In this document: positions 9,470 through 17,688 of the stretch, piece after piece
How positions within the stretch are numbered: the stretch's first letter is position 1
How the letters are laid out: each line of letters starts with the position of its first letter
Assembly (NCBI GenBank): GCA_035260545.1
Contig: DATFUZ010000070.1
Span: 1 to 22,335, forward strand
Length of the DNA stretch: 22,335 nucleotides
Reading direction: 5' to 3'
Source: DATDDB01 sp035260545
Lineage (GTDB): Bacteria > Pseudomonadota > Gammaproteobacteria > Burkholderiales > Gallionellaceae
The notes under the pieces: generated by a model
The model's input: the letters and a program-made list of their open reading frames with translations, nothing else
Databases searched by the model: none
Told to the model about the DNA's origin: nothing
Position numbers and translations under genes: made by a program

Positions 9470-10654
9470 GTGGCCCAATTTATCCGCATGACCGACCTCG
9501 ACCTCGCGGGCAAGCGCGTATTCATCCGCGCCGACCTCAACGTCCCGGTGAAGGACGGCAAGGTGACTTCCGATGCGCGCATCACCGCCTCCATGGCAAC
9601 CATCAACCATTGCCTCAAGGCGGGCGCCAAGGTGATGGTGACCTCGCACCTCGGCCGCCCCGAGGAGGGCACTTGGAGCGAGGAGAACTCGCTCAAGCCG
9701 GTGGCGGACAATATCGCCGCCCGCCTGGGCAAGCCGGTGCGCCTGATCAAGGATTGGGTGGACGGCGGCTTCGATGTTGCCGGCGGCGAACTGGTCGTGC
9801 TCGAAAACTGCCGCATCAACAAGGGCGAAAAGAAGAACGACGACGCGACCGCCAGGAAGTACGCGGCGCTTTGCGACGTGTTCGTGATGGACGCATTCGG
9901 CACCGCGCACCGCGCGCAGGCCTCCACCCACGGCATCGCCAAGTATGCGCCGGTCGCTTGCGCCGGCATCCTGCTGACGGAAGAGTTGGACGCGCTGGGC
10001 AAAGCCCTGGCCAATCCGGCGCGCCCCATGGTGGCCATCGTCGGCGGCTCCAAGGTTTCCACCAAGCTGACCGTGCTGGAAGCGCTGGCCGAGAAGTGCG
10101 ACCAACTGGTGGTCGGGGGCGGCATCGCCAACACCTTCCTCAAGGCAGCCGGCAAGACCATCGGCAAGTCGCTGTGCGAGGATGATCTCGTGCCCACCGC
10201 CAAGAGCCTGATGGAGAAGATGAACACGCGCGGCGCGACCATCCCCATCGCCGTGGACGTGGTGTGCGGCAAGAAATTCGACGCCGCCGAGCCCGCCGTC
10301 CTGAAGAGCGCGGACGACGTGGCCGACGACGACATGATCTTCGACATCGGCCCCAAGAGCGCCCAGGAACTGGCCGACATCATCATGAAGGCAGGCACCG
10401 TGGTGTGGAACGGTCCTGTTGGTGTGTTCGAGTTCGACCAGTTCGGCGAAGGCACGAAGAAGATCGCAGACGCCATCGCCACCACCAAGGCCTTTACCCT
10501 GGCCGGCGGCGGCGACACCATTGCCGCGATCCAGAAGTACGACATCTACGACAAGGTCAGTTACATTTCCACAGCCGGTGGCGCGTTCCTTGAATACCTG
10601 GAAGGCAAGACACTGCCTGCCGTGGAAATTCTGGAGCAGCGCGCCAAGGGTTGA
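9470..10654 (+). CDS. pgk: Phosphoglycerate kinase
   Basis: Pgk transfers phosphate between 1,3-bisphosphoglycerate and ADP/ATP in glycolysis, gluconeogenesis and the Calvin cycle. The product has 394 residues, in the normal 390-400 range. Signature segments are RADLNVPVKDGKVT near the N-terminus, TSHLGRPEEG, IVGGSKVSTK, the hinge-side WNGPVGVFE, and the nucleotide-binding GGGDTIAAI near the C-terminus. Translation is taken from GTG at 9470 because of the AGGAG at 9459-9463. The resulting N-terminus (AQFIRMTDLDLAGKR) fits the family. A 142-bp gap with a hairpin separates it from gap. A separate promoter is expected there, but no strong -35/-10 pair was found. pyk starts 29 bp after the stop, so the two are probably cotranscribed. 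Confidence 0.97.
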   Translation: MAQFIRMTDLDLAGKRVFIRADLNVPVKDGKVTSDARITASMATINHCLKAGAKVMVTSHLGRPEEGTWSEENSLKPVADNIAARLGKPVRLIKDWVDGGFDVAGGELVVLENCRINKGEKKNDDATARKYAALCDVFVMDAFGTAHRAQASTHGIAKYAPVACAGILLTEELDALGKALANPARPMVAIVGGSKVSTKLTVLEALAEKCDQLVVGGGIANTFLKAAGKTIGKSLCEDDLVPTAKSLMEKMNTRGATIPIAVDVVCGKKFDAAEPAVLKSADDVADDDMIFDIGPKSAQELADIIMKAGTVVWNGPVGVFEFDQFGEGTKKIADAIATTKAFTLAGGGDTIAAIQKYDIYDKVSYISTAGGAFLEYLEGKTLPAVEILEQRAKG

Positions 10655-10683
10655 ACCCCCAACGCCATAACAACAGGAAGTTT

Positions 10684-12123
10684 ATGCTTCGCAGAACCAA
10701 GATAGTTGCAACCCTGGGCCCCGCGTCCAGCGACCAGAAAGTGCTTGAGCAAATGATACGCGCGGGCGTGGACGTGGTGCGCATGAATTTTTCGCACGGC
10801 TCCGCGCAGGACCACATGGCGCGCGCGGAAAAAGTGCGCGCGGCAGCCGCGGCTGCCGGACGCACCGTCGGCATCCTCGCGGACCTGCAAGGCCCCAAGA
10901 TCCGCGTGCGCAAGTTCGAAAACGACAAGATCGTGCTGCGCAAGGGTGACCATTTCATCCTGGATGCCACGCTCGACGGCCTCGGCACCCAGGAGCGCGT
11001 CGGCCTCGACTACAAGGACCTGCCCAAGGATGTCGGCCCGGGCTCAGTGCTGCTGCTGAACGACGGCATGCTGGAATTCGACGTGATCGAAGTCAAGGGG
11101 CCGGAAGTCCACTGCACCGTGGTGCGCGGCGGCGTGCTCTCCAACAACAAGGGGATCAACCGCAAGGGCGGCGGACTCACTGCCCCCGCGCTCACCGACA
11201 AGGACAAGGAAGACATCAAGACCGCGGCGCTGATCCAGGCCGATTTTCTTGCCGTCTCCTTCCCGCGTTCGGCGGCGGACATGCAGCTCGCGCGCGGCCT
11301 GATGCAGGCGGCGGGCGGCAAGAGCCTGCTGGTGGCCAAGATCGAACGCGCCGAGGCCATCCCCGTGCTGGATGAGATCATCGACGCGTCCGACGCCATC
11401 ATGGTGGCGCGCGGCGACCTGGCGGTGGAAGTCGGCGACGCTGCCGTGCCCGGCCTGCAGAAGAAGATGATCAAGCTCGCGCGCACCAAGAACAAGCTGG
11501 CGATCACCGCGACGCAGATGATGGAGTCCATGATCACCAACCCGATCCCGACGCGTGCGGAAGTCTCCGACGTGGCCAACGCCGTGCTGGATGGCACTGA
11601 TGCCGTGATGCTGTCGGCGGAAACCGCCGTGGGCGACTACCCCGTCGAGACGATCGAGTCCATGGCCCGCATTTGCATCAAGGCGGAACGGGAGATCGAG
11701 GACGGCGAGGCCGACTGCCGGCGCGGACGCGCCAAGTTCACGCGCATTGACGAGTCCATCGCCAATTCCGCGCTGTATGCCGCCTCGCACCTCAACGTGC
11801 GGGCGATCGTCGCGCTGACCCAGTCCGGCTCGACCGCGCTGTGGATGTCGCGCGTCAACGCCGGGGTCCCGATCTTCGCGCTGACGCCCATCCAGGATAC
11901 GCTGAGCAAGGTCACCCTGTTCAGCGGCGTGCACCCCATCGCATTCAACATCGACTCCAGCTCACAGACCCAGGTGCTGCGCGCGGCCGAGGCCGAGTTG
12001 CTGCGCTTGGGGCTGGTGGCGCACGGCGAATTGATGGTAATGACCATAGGCGAGGCCATAGGCAAGGCGGGCCACACCAATACCATGAAGATCGTGCGCG
12101 TGGGGGATCTCCACGCGGAATAA
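10684..12123 (+). CDS. pyk: Pyruvate kinase
   Basis: Pyruvate kinase converts phosphoenolpyruvate and ADP to pyruvate and ATP, the last glycolytic step. From ATG at 10684 the protein has 479 residues, close to E. coli PykA (480). The longer frame opens at 10651, but ATG 10684 is preceded by AGGAAG (10675-10680), and MLRRTKIVATLGPAS is the standard N-terminus, so the inner start is used. Motifs include RMNFSHG, DLQGPKIRVRKF and the Mg/PEP-binding region around KIERAEAIPVLDE. The nucleotide/metal segment IMVARGDLAVEVG and MMESMITNPIPTRAEVSDVANAV are also present, followed by a C-terminal allosteric-type domain. It lies 29 bp after pgk and 82 bp before fba on the same strand. In an autotroph this glycolytic enzyme would have to be controlled against the Calvin direction, but no regulatory element was seen. 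Confidence 0.96.
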   Translation: MLRRTKIVATLGPASSDQKVLEQMIRAGVDVVRMNFSHGSAQDHMARAEKVRAAAAAAGRTVGILADLQGPKIRVRKFENDKIVLRKGDHFILDATLDGLGTQERVGLDYKDLPKDVGPGSVLLLNDGMLEFDVIEVKGPEVHCTVVRGGVLSNNKGINRKGGGLTAPALTDKDKEDIKTAALIQADFLAVSFPRSAADMQLARGLMQAAGGKSLLVAKIERAEAIPVLDEIIDASDAIMVARGDLAVEVGDAAVPGLQKKMIKLARTKNKLAITATQMMESMITNPIPTRAEVSDVANAVLDGTDAVMLSAETAVGDYPVETIESMARICIKAEREIEDGEADCRRGRAKFTRIDESIANSALYAASHLNVRAIVALTQSGSTALWMSRVNAGVPIFALTPIQDTLSKVTLFSGVHPIAFNIDSSSQTQVLRAAEAELLRLGLVAHGELMVMTIGEAIGKAGHTNTMKIVRVGDLHAE

Positions 12124-12205
12124 AGGGTTGTCGTCCGGCAATGCACCTCTTACACTGCCGGGCACAAATACAGTTTCAGGATATTTTTTAGTTCAGGAGA
12201 AAAAA

Positions 12206-13270
12206 ATGGCACTTGTCTCTTTACGTCAACTGCTCGACCACGCGGCGGAACACAGCTACGGTCTGCCCGCATTCAACGTCAATAACCTGGAACAGGTTAA
12301 GGCCATCATGGAGGCGGCCGACGAGTGCAACAGCCCGGTCATCATGCAGGGCTCCGCCGGCGCCCGCAAGTACGCAGGCGAACCCTTCCTGCGCCACCTG
12401 ATCGCGGCCGCAGTCGAAATGTACCCCCACATTCCCGTGGTGATGCACCAGGATCACGGCGCATCGCCCGCCGTCTGCATCAACGCCATCAAGTCCGGAT
12501 TCTCCAGCGTGATGATGGACGGCTCGCTGATGACCGACGGCAAGACCCCCTCCACCTTCGACTACAACGTCAACGTGACGCGTCAGGTGGTGGACATGTC
12601 CCACGCCGTCGGTGTTTCCGTCGAAGGCGAACTGGGCTGCCTGGGTTCGCTGGAATCCGGTCACGGTGAAAAGGAAGACGGTCATGGCGCCGAAGGCGTG
12701 CTGTCCGAAGACCAGCTGCTGACTGATCCCAACGAGGCTGCCGAATTCGTCAAGGCCACCCAGGTGGATGCGCTGGCGATCGCCATCGGCACTTCCCACG
12801 GCGCCTACAAGTTCACCAAGCCGCCCACGGGCGCCGTGCTGCGCATCGATCGCATCAAGGAAATCCACGCGCGGATTCCCAACACCCACCTGGTGATGCA
12901 CGGTTCTTCCTCCGTGCCGCAGGAATGGCTGGAAGTGATCAACCAGTTCGGCGGCGCCATGGGCGAGACCTATGGCGTGCCGGTCGAGGAGATCGTCGAG
13001 GGCATCAAGCACGGCGTGCGCAAGGTCAACATCGACACCGACCTGCGCATGGCTTCCACCGGCGCGACCCGCCGCTATCTCGCGCAGAACCCCAAGGACT
13101 TTGATCCGCGCAAGTTCCTGGCCGAAACCACCAAGGCCATGAAAGCCATCTGCAAGGCGCGCTATGAAGCTTTTGGTTCCGCAGGCATGGCCGGCAAGAT
13201 CAAGGCGATCTCCCTGGACTCGATGGCAAGCCGCTACACCAAGGGCGAACTCGCCGCCATCGTAAAATAA
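12206..13270 (+). CDS. fba: Fructose-bisphosphate aldolase class II, Calvin-cycle subtype
   Basis: This zinc-dependent aldolase joins dihydroxyacetone phosphate and glyceraldehyde-3-phosphate to fructose-1,6-bisphosphate; the subtype can also make sedoheptulose bisphosphate in Calvin-cycle organisms. From ATG 12206 it has 354 residues. AGGAGA at 12195-12200 gives good spacing and rules out the upstream in-frame ATG at 12128. Family marks are GLPAFNVNNLEQ, the metal-binding VVMHQDHGAS, the acidic GELGCLGSLESG segment, VMHGSSSVPQEW with the second zinc histidine, and a C-terminal VNIDTDLRMA phosphate-binding segment. The residue pattern resembles the CbbA-type aldolases of betaproteobacteria more than E. 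coli FbaA. The gene ends the central-carbon run and is closed by a strong terminator (13285-13317). cbbA would be an alternative name if RuBisCO is present elsewhere in the genome. Confidence 0.95.
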   Translation: MALVSLRQLLDHAAEHSYGLPAFNVNNLEQVKAIMEAADECNSPVIMQGSAGARKYAGEPFLRHLIAAAVEMYPHIPVVMHQDHGASPAVCINAIKSGFSSVMMDGSLMTDGKTPSTFDYNVNVTRQVVDMSHAVGVSVEGELGCLGSLESGHGEKEDGHGAEGVLSEDQLLTDPNEAAEFVKATQVDALAIAIGTSHGAYKFTKPPTGAVLRIDRIKEIHARIPNTHLVMHGSSSVPQEWLEVINQFGGAMGETYGVPVEEIVEGIKHGVRKVNIDTDLRMASTGATRRYLAQNPKDFDPRKFLAETTKAMKAICKARYEAFGSAGMAGKIKAISLDSMASRYTKGELAAIVK

Positions 13271-13284
13271 GCAGCACCCCCGGC

Positions 13285-13317
13285 AAGGAGCGGCATTCAG
13301 CCGCTCCTTTGCTTTTT
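13285..13317 (+). terminator. Rho-independent terminator after fba
   Basis: A 10-bp perfect stem (13285-13294 with 13300-13309), loop ATTCA, is followed by a T-rich tail (TGCTTTTTG). It begins 15 bp past the fba stop. This is the best intrinsic terminator in the window and marks the end of the pgk-pyk-fba unit. Confidence 0.85.
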
Positions 13318-13380
13318 GTACCGCTCGCCCCCCGGACGGGCGGCGCGCCAATTGCCTGAATCTTCCCAAAGAGCACCGAC

Positions 13381-14574
13381 ATGGATGAGCAACTGCGAAA
13401 AAAGTGCAACGACTTCGTCTACAAGCTCCTGCGGCTGATGCTGGAGCGCAAGGCATCCGACCTGTTCATCACGGCCGGTTACCCGCCCGCGTTCAAGGCC
13501 TTCGGCAAGCTGACCCCGGTGGACGGCGCCAAGCCGCTGTCCTCCGACGAAACGCGGCACCTCGCGCATTCCATCATGAACGCAAAGCAGTGGGATGAGT
13601 ACCAGGAGAAAAAGGGCTGCAACTTCGCCATTTCTCCGGAAGGCATCGGCCGCTTCCGCGTCAACATATTCACCCAGCAGAACCGCACCGGCATGGTGTT
13701 GCGCACCATCACCACCGAGATCCCGGACTTCGACAAGATGGGCCTGCCGCCCGTGCTCAAGGACGTGGTCATGGCCAAGCGCGGTCTCGTGCTGCTGGTG
13801 GGCGGCACTGGCTCGGGAAAATCCACGACGCTGGCCGCGCTGATCGGTCATCGCAACAAGAATTCGCATGGGCACATCATCACCATCGAGGATCCCGTCG
13901 AATACGTGCATCCGCACCAGAACTGCATCATCACCCACCGCGAGGTCGGCGTGGACTGCAACAACTGGCACGATGCCCTGAAGGATACGCTGCGCCAGGC
14001 GCCGGACGTGATCCTGATCGGCGAAATCCGCGATCACGACACCATGGAATACGCGATCAACTTTGCCGAGACCGGCCATCTTGCGATGGCAACCCTGCAC
14101 GCGAACAATGCCAACCAGGCGCTGGACCGCATCATCAACTTCTTCCCGCCGGAAAAGCGCGAGCAACTGCTGATGGACCTGTCGCTCAACATCCAGGCCA
14201 TCGTCTCGCAACGGCTCATACCGACGGTGGACGGCAAGCGCGCTGCCGCGATCGAAATCCTGCTGGGTACATCCACCATCCGCGATCTCATCTTCAAGGG
14301 CGAGGTGGGCGCGATCAAGGAAGCCATGGCGAACTCCAAGAACCTGGGCATGCAGACCTTCGACCAGGCGCTGTTCGACCTGTACATGGAAGGCACGATC
14401 ACCTACGAAGAGGCGCTGAAGAACGCCGACGCGGTCAACAACCTGCGCCTGCGCATCAAGCTGGAAGGCGGCAAGAGCGGCGGGGCGGAAGCGCAGGCCG
14501 GCGGCGGGCTTGAGCTCAGCCTGGCCGAGCATGTCGAGCCGGAGCCTGCGGTCGCCGAAGAAGGCAAGAGCTAG
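13381..14574 (+). CDS. pilU: PilU-type twitching motility (pilus retraction) ATPase
   Basis: PilU is a PilT-like hexameric ATPase that assists type IV pilus retraction at the inner membrane base. The 397-residue product has an N-terminal PAS-like part, Walker A GGTGSGKST (141-149), an Asp box IITIEDPVEYV, Walker B DVILIGEIRD (209-218), a His box TGHLAMATLHANN and a PilT-type C-terminal helix segment STIRDLIFKGE (298-308). Cysteine pairs of the GspE/PilB zinc module are absent. The NNWHDALKDTLRQAPD stretch and a C-terminal tail (about 365-397, Gly/Ala/Glu rich) fit PilU rather than PilT. The ATG at 13381 follows AAAGAG, a modest ribosome-binding site. pilT is usually directly upstream in pseudomonads but here fba is, separated by a terminator. 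The gene converges on lnt with 14 bp between stops. Confidence 0.88.
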   Translation: MDEQLRKKCNDFVYKLLRLMLERKASDLFITAGYPPAFKAFGKLTPVDGAKPLSSDETRHLAHSIMNAKQWDEYQEKKGCNFAISPEGIGRFRVNIFTQQNRTGMVLRTITTEIPDFDKMGLPPVLKDVVMAKRGLVLLVGGTGSGKSTTLAALIGHRNKNSHGHIITIEDPVEYVHPHQNCIITHREVGVDCNNWHDALKDTLRQAPDVILIGEIRDHDTMEYAINFAETGHLAMATLHANNANQALDRIINFFPPEKREQLLMDLSLNIQAIVSQRLIPTVDGKRAAAIEILLGTSTIRDLIFKGEVGAIKEAMANSKNLGMQTFDQALFDLYMEGTITYEEALKNADAVNNLRLRIKLEGGKSGGAEAQAGGGLELSLAEHVEPEPAVAEEGKS

Positions 14575-14588
14575 CGGGCGGCGCGGGC

Positions 14589-16109
14589 TCAGCTCCGCCT
14601 GGTGCGTTTACGATAGCCCGCTGCGAGCGTCAACAGCAGCAGCGCGACGACGGGCACATTGCCCAGCCGGGCATAGGGTGTGCTCCCGCCATAGCCCTGC
14701 ACTGTGGCGGTAAGCGTCCCCTCGATGTGCTGGGGTAGCGCGTGCAGGATGCGCCCGTTGCGATCTATGATGGAAGTCACCCCGGTGTTGGTGGCGCGCA
14801 GCATCATGCGCCCGGCCTCCAGCGCCCGCATCTGCGCCATCTGGTTGTGCTGGGCGGCGGCGGGCGAACTGCCGTACCACGCGTCATTGGTCACATTCAC
14901 CAGCAGCGTCGCCTCCGGCAGGTAGCGGATGATCTCCTCGCCGAATACATCCTCATAGCAGATGTTCACGGCCACCTGCTGGCCGGCCACCTGCAGCGGG
15001 CGCTGGCGTTCGCCGCCGCGGGCCAGGTCGCCCATGGGGATGTTCAGCACATCGTTGATCAGCCAGCCCAGCGCCGGGCGCAGCGGAATGTACTCGCCGA
15101 AGGGCACCAGGTGGTTCTTGCGGTAACTCTGGCTCTCGTCCGCGCCCAGGGAAAACACGCTGTTGTAATACAGGCCGTGGTCGCGTTCGAACACGCCGAT
15201 CAGCACGTCCCCGCCGTTGCTGCGTGCATGCGCGCGCAGTTCCGCGGCCAGCGCTTCGGGAATGTCCGCACGCAGCAAGGGAAAGGCCGTCTCCGGCAGC
15301 ACGATCAGCCGCGCGTTCGATTGCATGACCAGGCGCTGGTAGGTCTCCAGCGATCGGTTCAATTCATCTTCCTGGAACTTGATGTCCTGCGGAATATTGC
15401 CCTGCAGCAGGCTCACGGTGAGCGGCTCGCCCACGGGATGGGTCCAGTCCACCAGGCGCAGCGCGCCGCCGGCGGCCCACAGCAGCACCAGCGCGGTCAC
15501 GGCGGCTACCGGCGTCCGGCGCCGGGGCGCGGGATGGCGGAGCATGTCATACAGCCAGGCCAGCAGTCCCGCGCTAATCGCGGCGATAAACGATACCCCG
15601 TAGACGCCGAGCACGGGCGCATAGCCGCCCAGCGGGGCTCCCACCTGGGAATAGCCAGCGAGCACCCAGGGAAAGCCGGTAAAGGCATGGCCGCGCACCC
15701 ACTCCAGCAAGGTCCACGCCGCGGGCATCACCAGCGCGTAGCGCAGCCAGGCGGGCCCGGCCAGCCGCCCCTGGACGTAGCCGGCGAGGGCGGGGCACAG
15801 CGCCAGAATGGCGGCGGCGAGCGCCGTCGTTGCCACCGCAAGCGGTGCGTTCATGCCGCCGTAATCATGCATGGCGACGTAGAGAAAGCTGATTCCGCTG
15901 CCATATGCACCCATCCCGTACCAGAAACCCAGCCACGCACCGCGGCGTGGCGTGGCAGTCCCGCCCCATAGCGCAAACAGCACCGTTAGCGAAACGACTT
16001 CCAGCGGGAACAGGCCGAAGGGCGCAAACGCGGGGAAAGACAGCAAACCAGCGGCAAGCGCCAGGAGCACGGGGCGACTCGGACGGAAAAATTTCATGGG
16101 CCGGGACAT
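14589..16109 (-). CDS. lnt: Apolipoprotein N-acyltransferase
   Basis: Lnt adds the third acyl chain to the N-terminal cysteine of lipoproteins at the periplasmic face of the inner membrane, the last step of lipoprotein maturation. The 506 residues match E. coli (512). The N-terminal half (about 10-220) contains multiple hydrophobic membrane segments. The C-terminal half before the last helix is a nitrilase-like domain with the catalytic triad Glu273 (IVLPETAF), Lys331 (YRKNHLVPFGEY) and Cys384 (VNICYEDVFG). A final hydrophobic segment (VPVVALLLLTLAAGY) precedes a basic tail. ATG at 16109 is used. ATG at 16097 (MKFFRPSRP) is an equally possible start, as neither has a clear ribosome-binding site. 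The usual neighbour ybeX/corC is not present; instead the gene is divergent from marC. Confidence 0.95.
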   Translation of the reverse strand: MSRPMKFFRPSRPVLLALAAGLLSFPAFAPFGLFPLEVVSLTVLFALWGGTATPRRGAWLGFWYGMGAYGSGISFLYVAMHDYGGMNAPLAVATTALAAAILALCPALAGYVQGRLAGPAWLRYALVMPAAWTLLEWVRGHAFTGFPWVLAGYSQVGAPLGGYAPVLGVYGVSFIAAISAGLLAWLYDMLRHPAPRRRTPVAAVTALVLLWAAGGALRLVDWTHPVGEPLTVSLLQGNIPQDIKFQEDELNRSLETYQRLVMQSNARLIVLPETAFPLLRADIPEALAAELRAHARSNGGDVLIGVFERDHGLYYNSVFSLGADESQSYRKNHLVPFGEYIPLRPALGWLINDVLNIPMGDLARGGERQRPLQVAGQQVAVNICYEDVFGEEIIRYLPEATLLVNVTNDAWYGSSPAAAQHNQMAQMRALEAGRMMLRATNTGVTSIIDRNGRILHALPQHIEGTLTATVQGYGGSTPYARLGNVPVVALLLLTLAAGYRKRTRRS

Positions 16110-16117
16110 CGGATTGA

Positions 16118-16146
16118 TTTACGGAATTATACGGTGTAACTACAAT
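16118..16146 (+). promoter_or_regulatory. Putative promoter for the marC-like gene
   Basis: TTTACG (16118-16123) and TACAAT (16141-16146) are 17 bp apart (4/6 and 5/6 matches to sigma70 consensus), placing a start site about 25 bases before the marC ATG. On the opposite strand a perfect TATAAT (16131-16126) faces lnt but lacks a matching -35, so the two divergent promoters may overlap. Confidence 0.42.
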
Positions 16147-16177
16147 CTCATCTCATCGGCTCAACGGACCGGATCCC

Positions 16178-16798
16178 ATGCTCGACTTTACCGAATATAC
16201 CAAGGTGTTCATTTCGCTGTTTGCCGTGCTCGACCCGGTGGGGATCATACCAATCATCATCGCGTTCACCATCGGGCTGGAACCGCAGGAAAGGGCCAGG
16301 GTAGGGCGGGTGGCGTCGCTTTCCGTGTGCGGCATCCTGGTCGTCGCCCTCTTGGTCGGCGAACTGGTGCTGGAGTTCTTCGGGATCAGCATCTATTCGT
16401 TCCGGACGGCTGGCGGCATCGTGCTGTTGCTGATGTCGCTTTCCATGCTGACCGGAAACAAGCGCGAAAGCGAGGACGCAACAGACCGCGAAGGCCCGGC
16501 CTCGCTCGCCATCGTGCCGCTTTCCACCCCCCTGCTGGCCGGACCGGGCGCGATCAGCACGGTGATCCTGGACGCGCACAAGGGACACGGTATCATGCAC
16601 TATGCCATCATGACCCTGGTGATCGTACTGCTCAGCCTGACGGTATGGGCCACCTTTCTCGCCGCACCCTGGGTGGAGCGTCGCATCAGCAAGACGGTTA
16701 TCCATATCTTCACCCGCCTGATGGGCCTCATCCTGGCATCGATCGCCGTGGAGTTCATCGCGGTTGGCGTAAAGGGCATGTTCCCCGGCTTGTCCTGA
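16178..16798 (+). CDS. MarC/YhgN family integral membrane protein
   Basis: This 206-residue inner-membrane protein belongs to the MarC (UPF0056) family, whose transport role is not established; the historical link to multiple antibiotic resistance was withdrawn. About six hydrophobic segments can be seen: roughly 10-33, 45-67, 72-90, 113-133, 138-160 and 180-204. The first segment carries the family-typical FAVLDPVGIIPI, and a later one STPLLAGPGAIST, both signature stretches. The length matches the family (200-220). ATG at 16178 has only a weak upstream purine stretch, but no other start fits the N-terminus. The pseudouridine synthase gene starts 36 bp downstream on the same strand, so they may be cotranscribed without an obvious functional link. 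Family assignment is strong and substrate unknown. Confidence 0.88.
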   Translation: MLDFTEYTKVFISLFAVLDPVGIIPIIIAFTIGLEPQERARVGRVASLSVCGILVVALLVGELVLEFFGISIYSFRTAGGIVLLLMSLSMLTGNKRESEDATDREGPASLAIVPLSTPLLAGPGAISTVILDAHKGHGIMHYAIMTLVIVLLSLTVWATFLAAPWVERRISKTVIHIFTRLMGLILASIAVEFIAVGVKGMFPGLS

Positions 16799-16834
16799 AC
16801 CATCTTCCCGCTGCCAGACCCGCATCACACTCAA

Positions 16835-17566
16835 ATGGAAAAGATAAGACTCTCGAAACTGATGTCTGAGCAGGGGCTGTGCTCCAGGCGCGAGGCGGAT
16901 GATTACATTGCACGCGGCCTGGTCAAGGTGGACGGCGTCGTGGTGAGCGAACTCGGCACCAAGGTCTTTCCCGGTCAGCACATCACTCTGGCGCGCGAAG
17001 CGCAGGCCCGGCAACAGGCGCGTGTGACCATCCTCCTCAACAAGCCCGTGGGTTACGTCTCGGGGCAAGCCGAGCAGGGCTATCAGCCTGCGGTGACGCT
17101 GATCAGCGCGGCCACCCGCTACAGCGGGGACAAGGCCCCGCTGCGTTTTTCGCCGTCCCAGTACAAGGGGCTGGCCCCGGCCGGCCGTCTGGACATCGAT
17201 TCCACCGGCCTCTTGGTGCTGACCCAGGACGGGCGGATTGCCAAGCAACTCATAGGCGAAGACTCGTCCATCGAGAAAGAATACTTGGTGCGGGTCAGCG
17301 GCCAGCTGGCAGACAATGGCCTTGCGCTGCTGAACCACGGCCTGTCGCTGGACGGCAGGAAACTCAAGCCTGCCAAGGTCGCCTGGCAGAACGAAGACCA
17401 GTTGCGCTTTGTGCTGCGAGAAGGCAGGAAGCGCCAGATACGGCGGATGTGCGAGCTGGTCGGGCTCAGGGTGCTGGGGCTGAAGCGCGTGCGCATCGGC
17501 CGCGTGAAGCTGGGCGACCTGCCGCAGGGCCAGTGGCGCTACCTGGGCGAGGACGAGCGCTTCTAG
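16835..17566 (+). CDS. rRNA pseudouridine synthase, RsuA/RluB/E/F family (RluF-like)
   Basis: The 243-residue enzyme isomerises a specific uridine of ribosomal RNA to pseudouridine. It has an N-terminal S4 RNA-binding domain (about 4-60, with LCSRREADDYIARGLVKVDG), then the catalytic domain. That domain contains LLNKPVGYVSG (about 67-77), the catalytic aspartate in GRLDIDSTGLLVLT (about 115-128), KEYLVRV and a C-terminal EGRKRQIRRMCELVGL. NKPVGYVSG and the R-Q-I-R-R-M-C stretch are most like RluF (23S position 2604 in E. coli), but RsuA, RluB and RluE share these blocks, so no symbol is assigned. The ATG at 16835 has no recognisable Shine-Dalgarno sequence. It still gives the standard S4 start (RLSKLMSEQG), so it is kept. 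It lies 36 bp after the marC-like gene and 122 bp before the flavoprotein gene. Confidence 0.88.
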   Translation: MEKIRLSKLMSEQGLCSRREADDYIARGLVKVDGVVVSELGTKVFPGQHITLAREAQARQQARVTILLNKPVGYVSGQAEQGYQPAVTLISAATRYSGDKAPLRFSPSQYKGLAPAGRLDIDSTGLLVLTQDGRIAKQLIGEDSSIEKEYLVRVSGQLADNGLALLNHGLSLDGRKLKPAKVAWQNEDQLRFVLREGRKRQIRRMCELVGLRVLGLKRVRIGRVKLGDLPQGQWRYLGEDERF

Positions 17567-17688
17567 CCCCCAGGCCGGACCCGTCGGCATCCTCCCCTTG
17601 CGGGCGCGCGCAAGAGGCGTACCATTAAGCATGCCGGCGGTGCGCATGGCCACCGCCCTGTCTTTCCGGTTCGACAGCAGGAGGCGAT

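Noticed and set aside
12133..12163. Imperfect 8-bp hairpin between pyk and fba, with a T-run about 20 bases downstream
   Set aside because: Contains a G-T pair and a 15-base loop, and the T-run is too far from the stem for an intrinsic terminator; pyk and fba may be cotranscribed.
12221..14532. Two long minus-strand open frames opposite fba and pilU
   Set aside because: Both mirror confidently identified plus-strand genes, and each crosses part of the fba terminator region; compositional shadows.
17636..17657. 7-bp inverted repeat in the leader before the flavoprotein gene
   Set aside because: Short stem, no T tract, no match to a known riboswitch or terminator; considered chance in GC-rich sequence.
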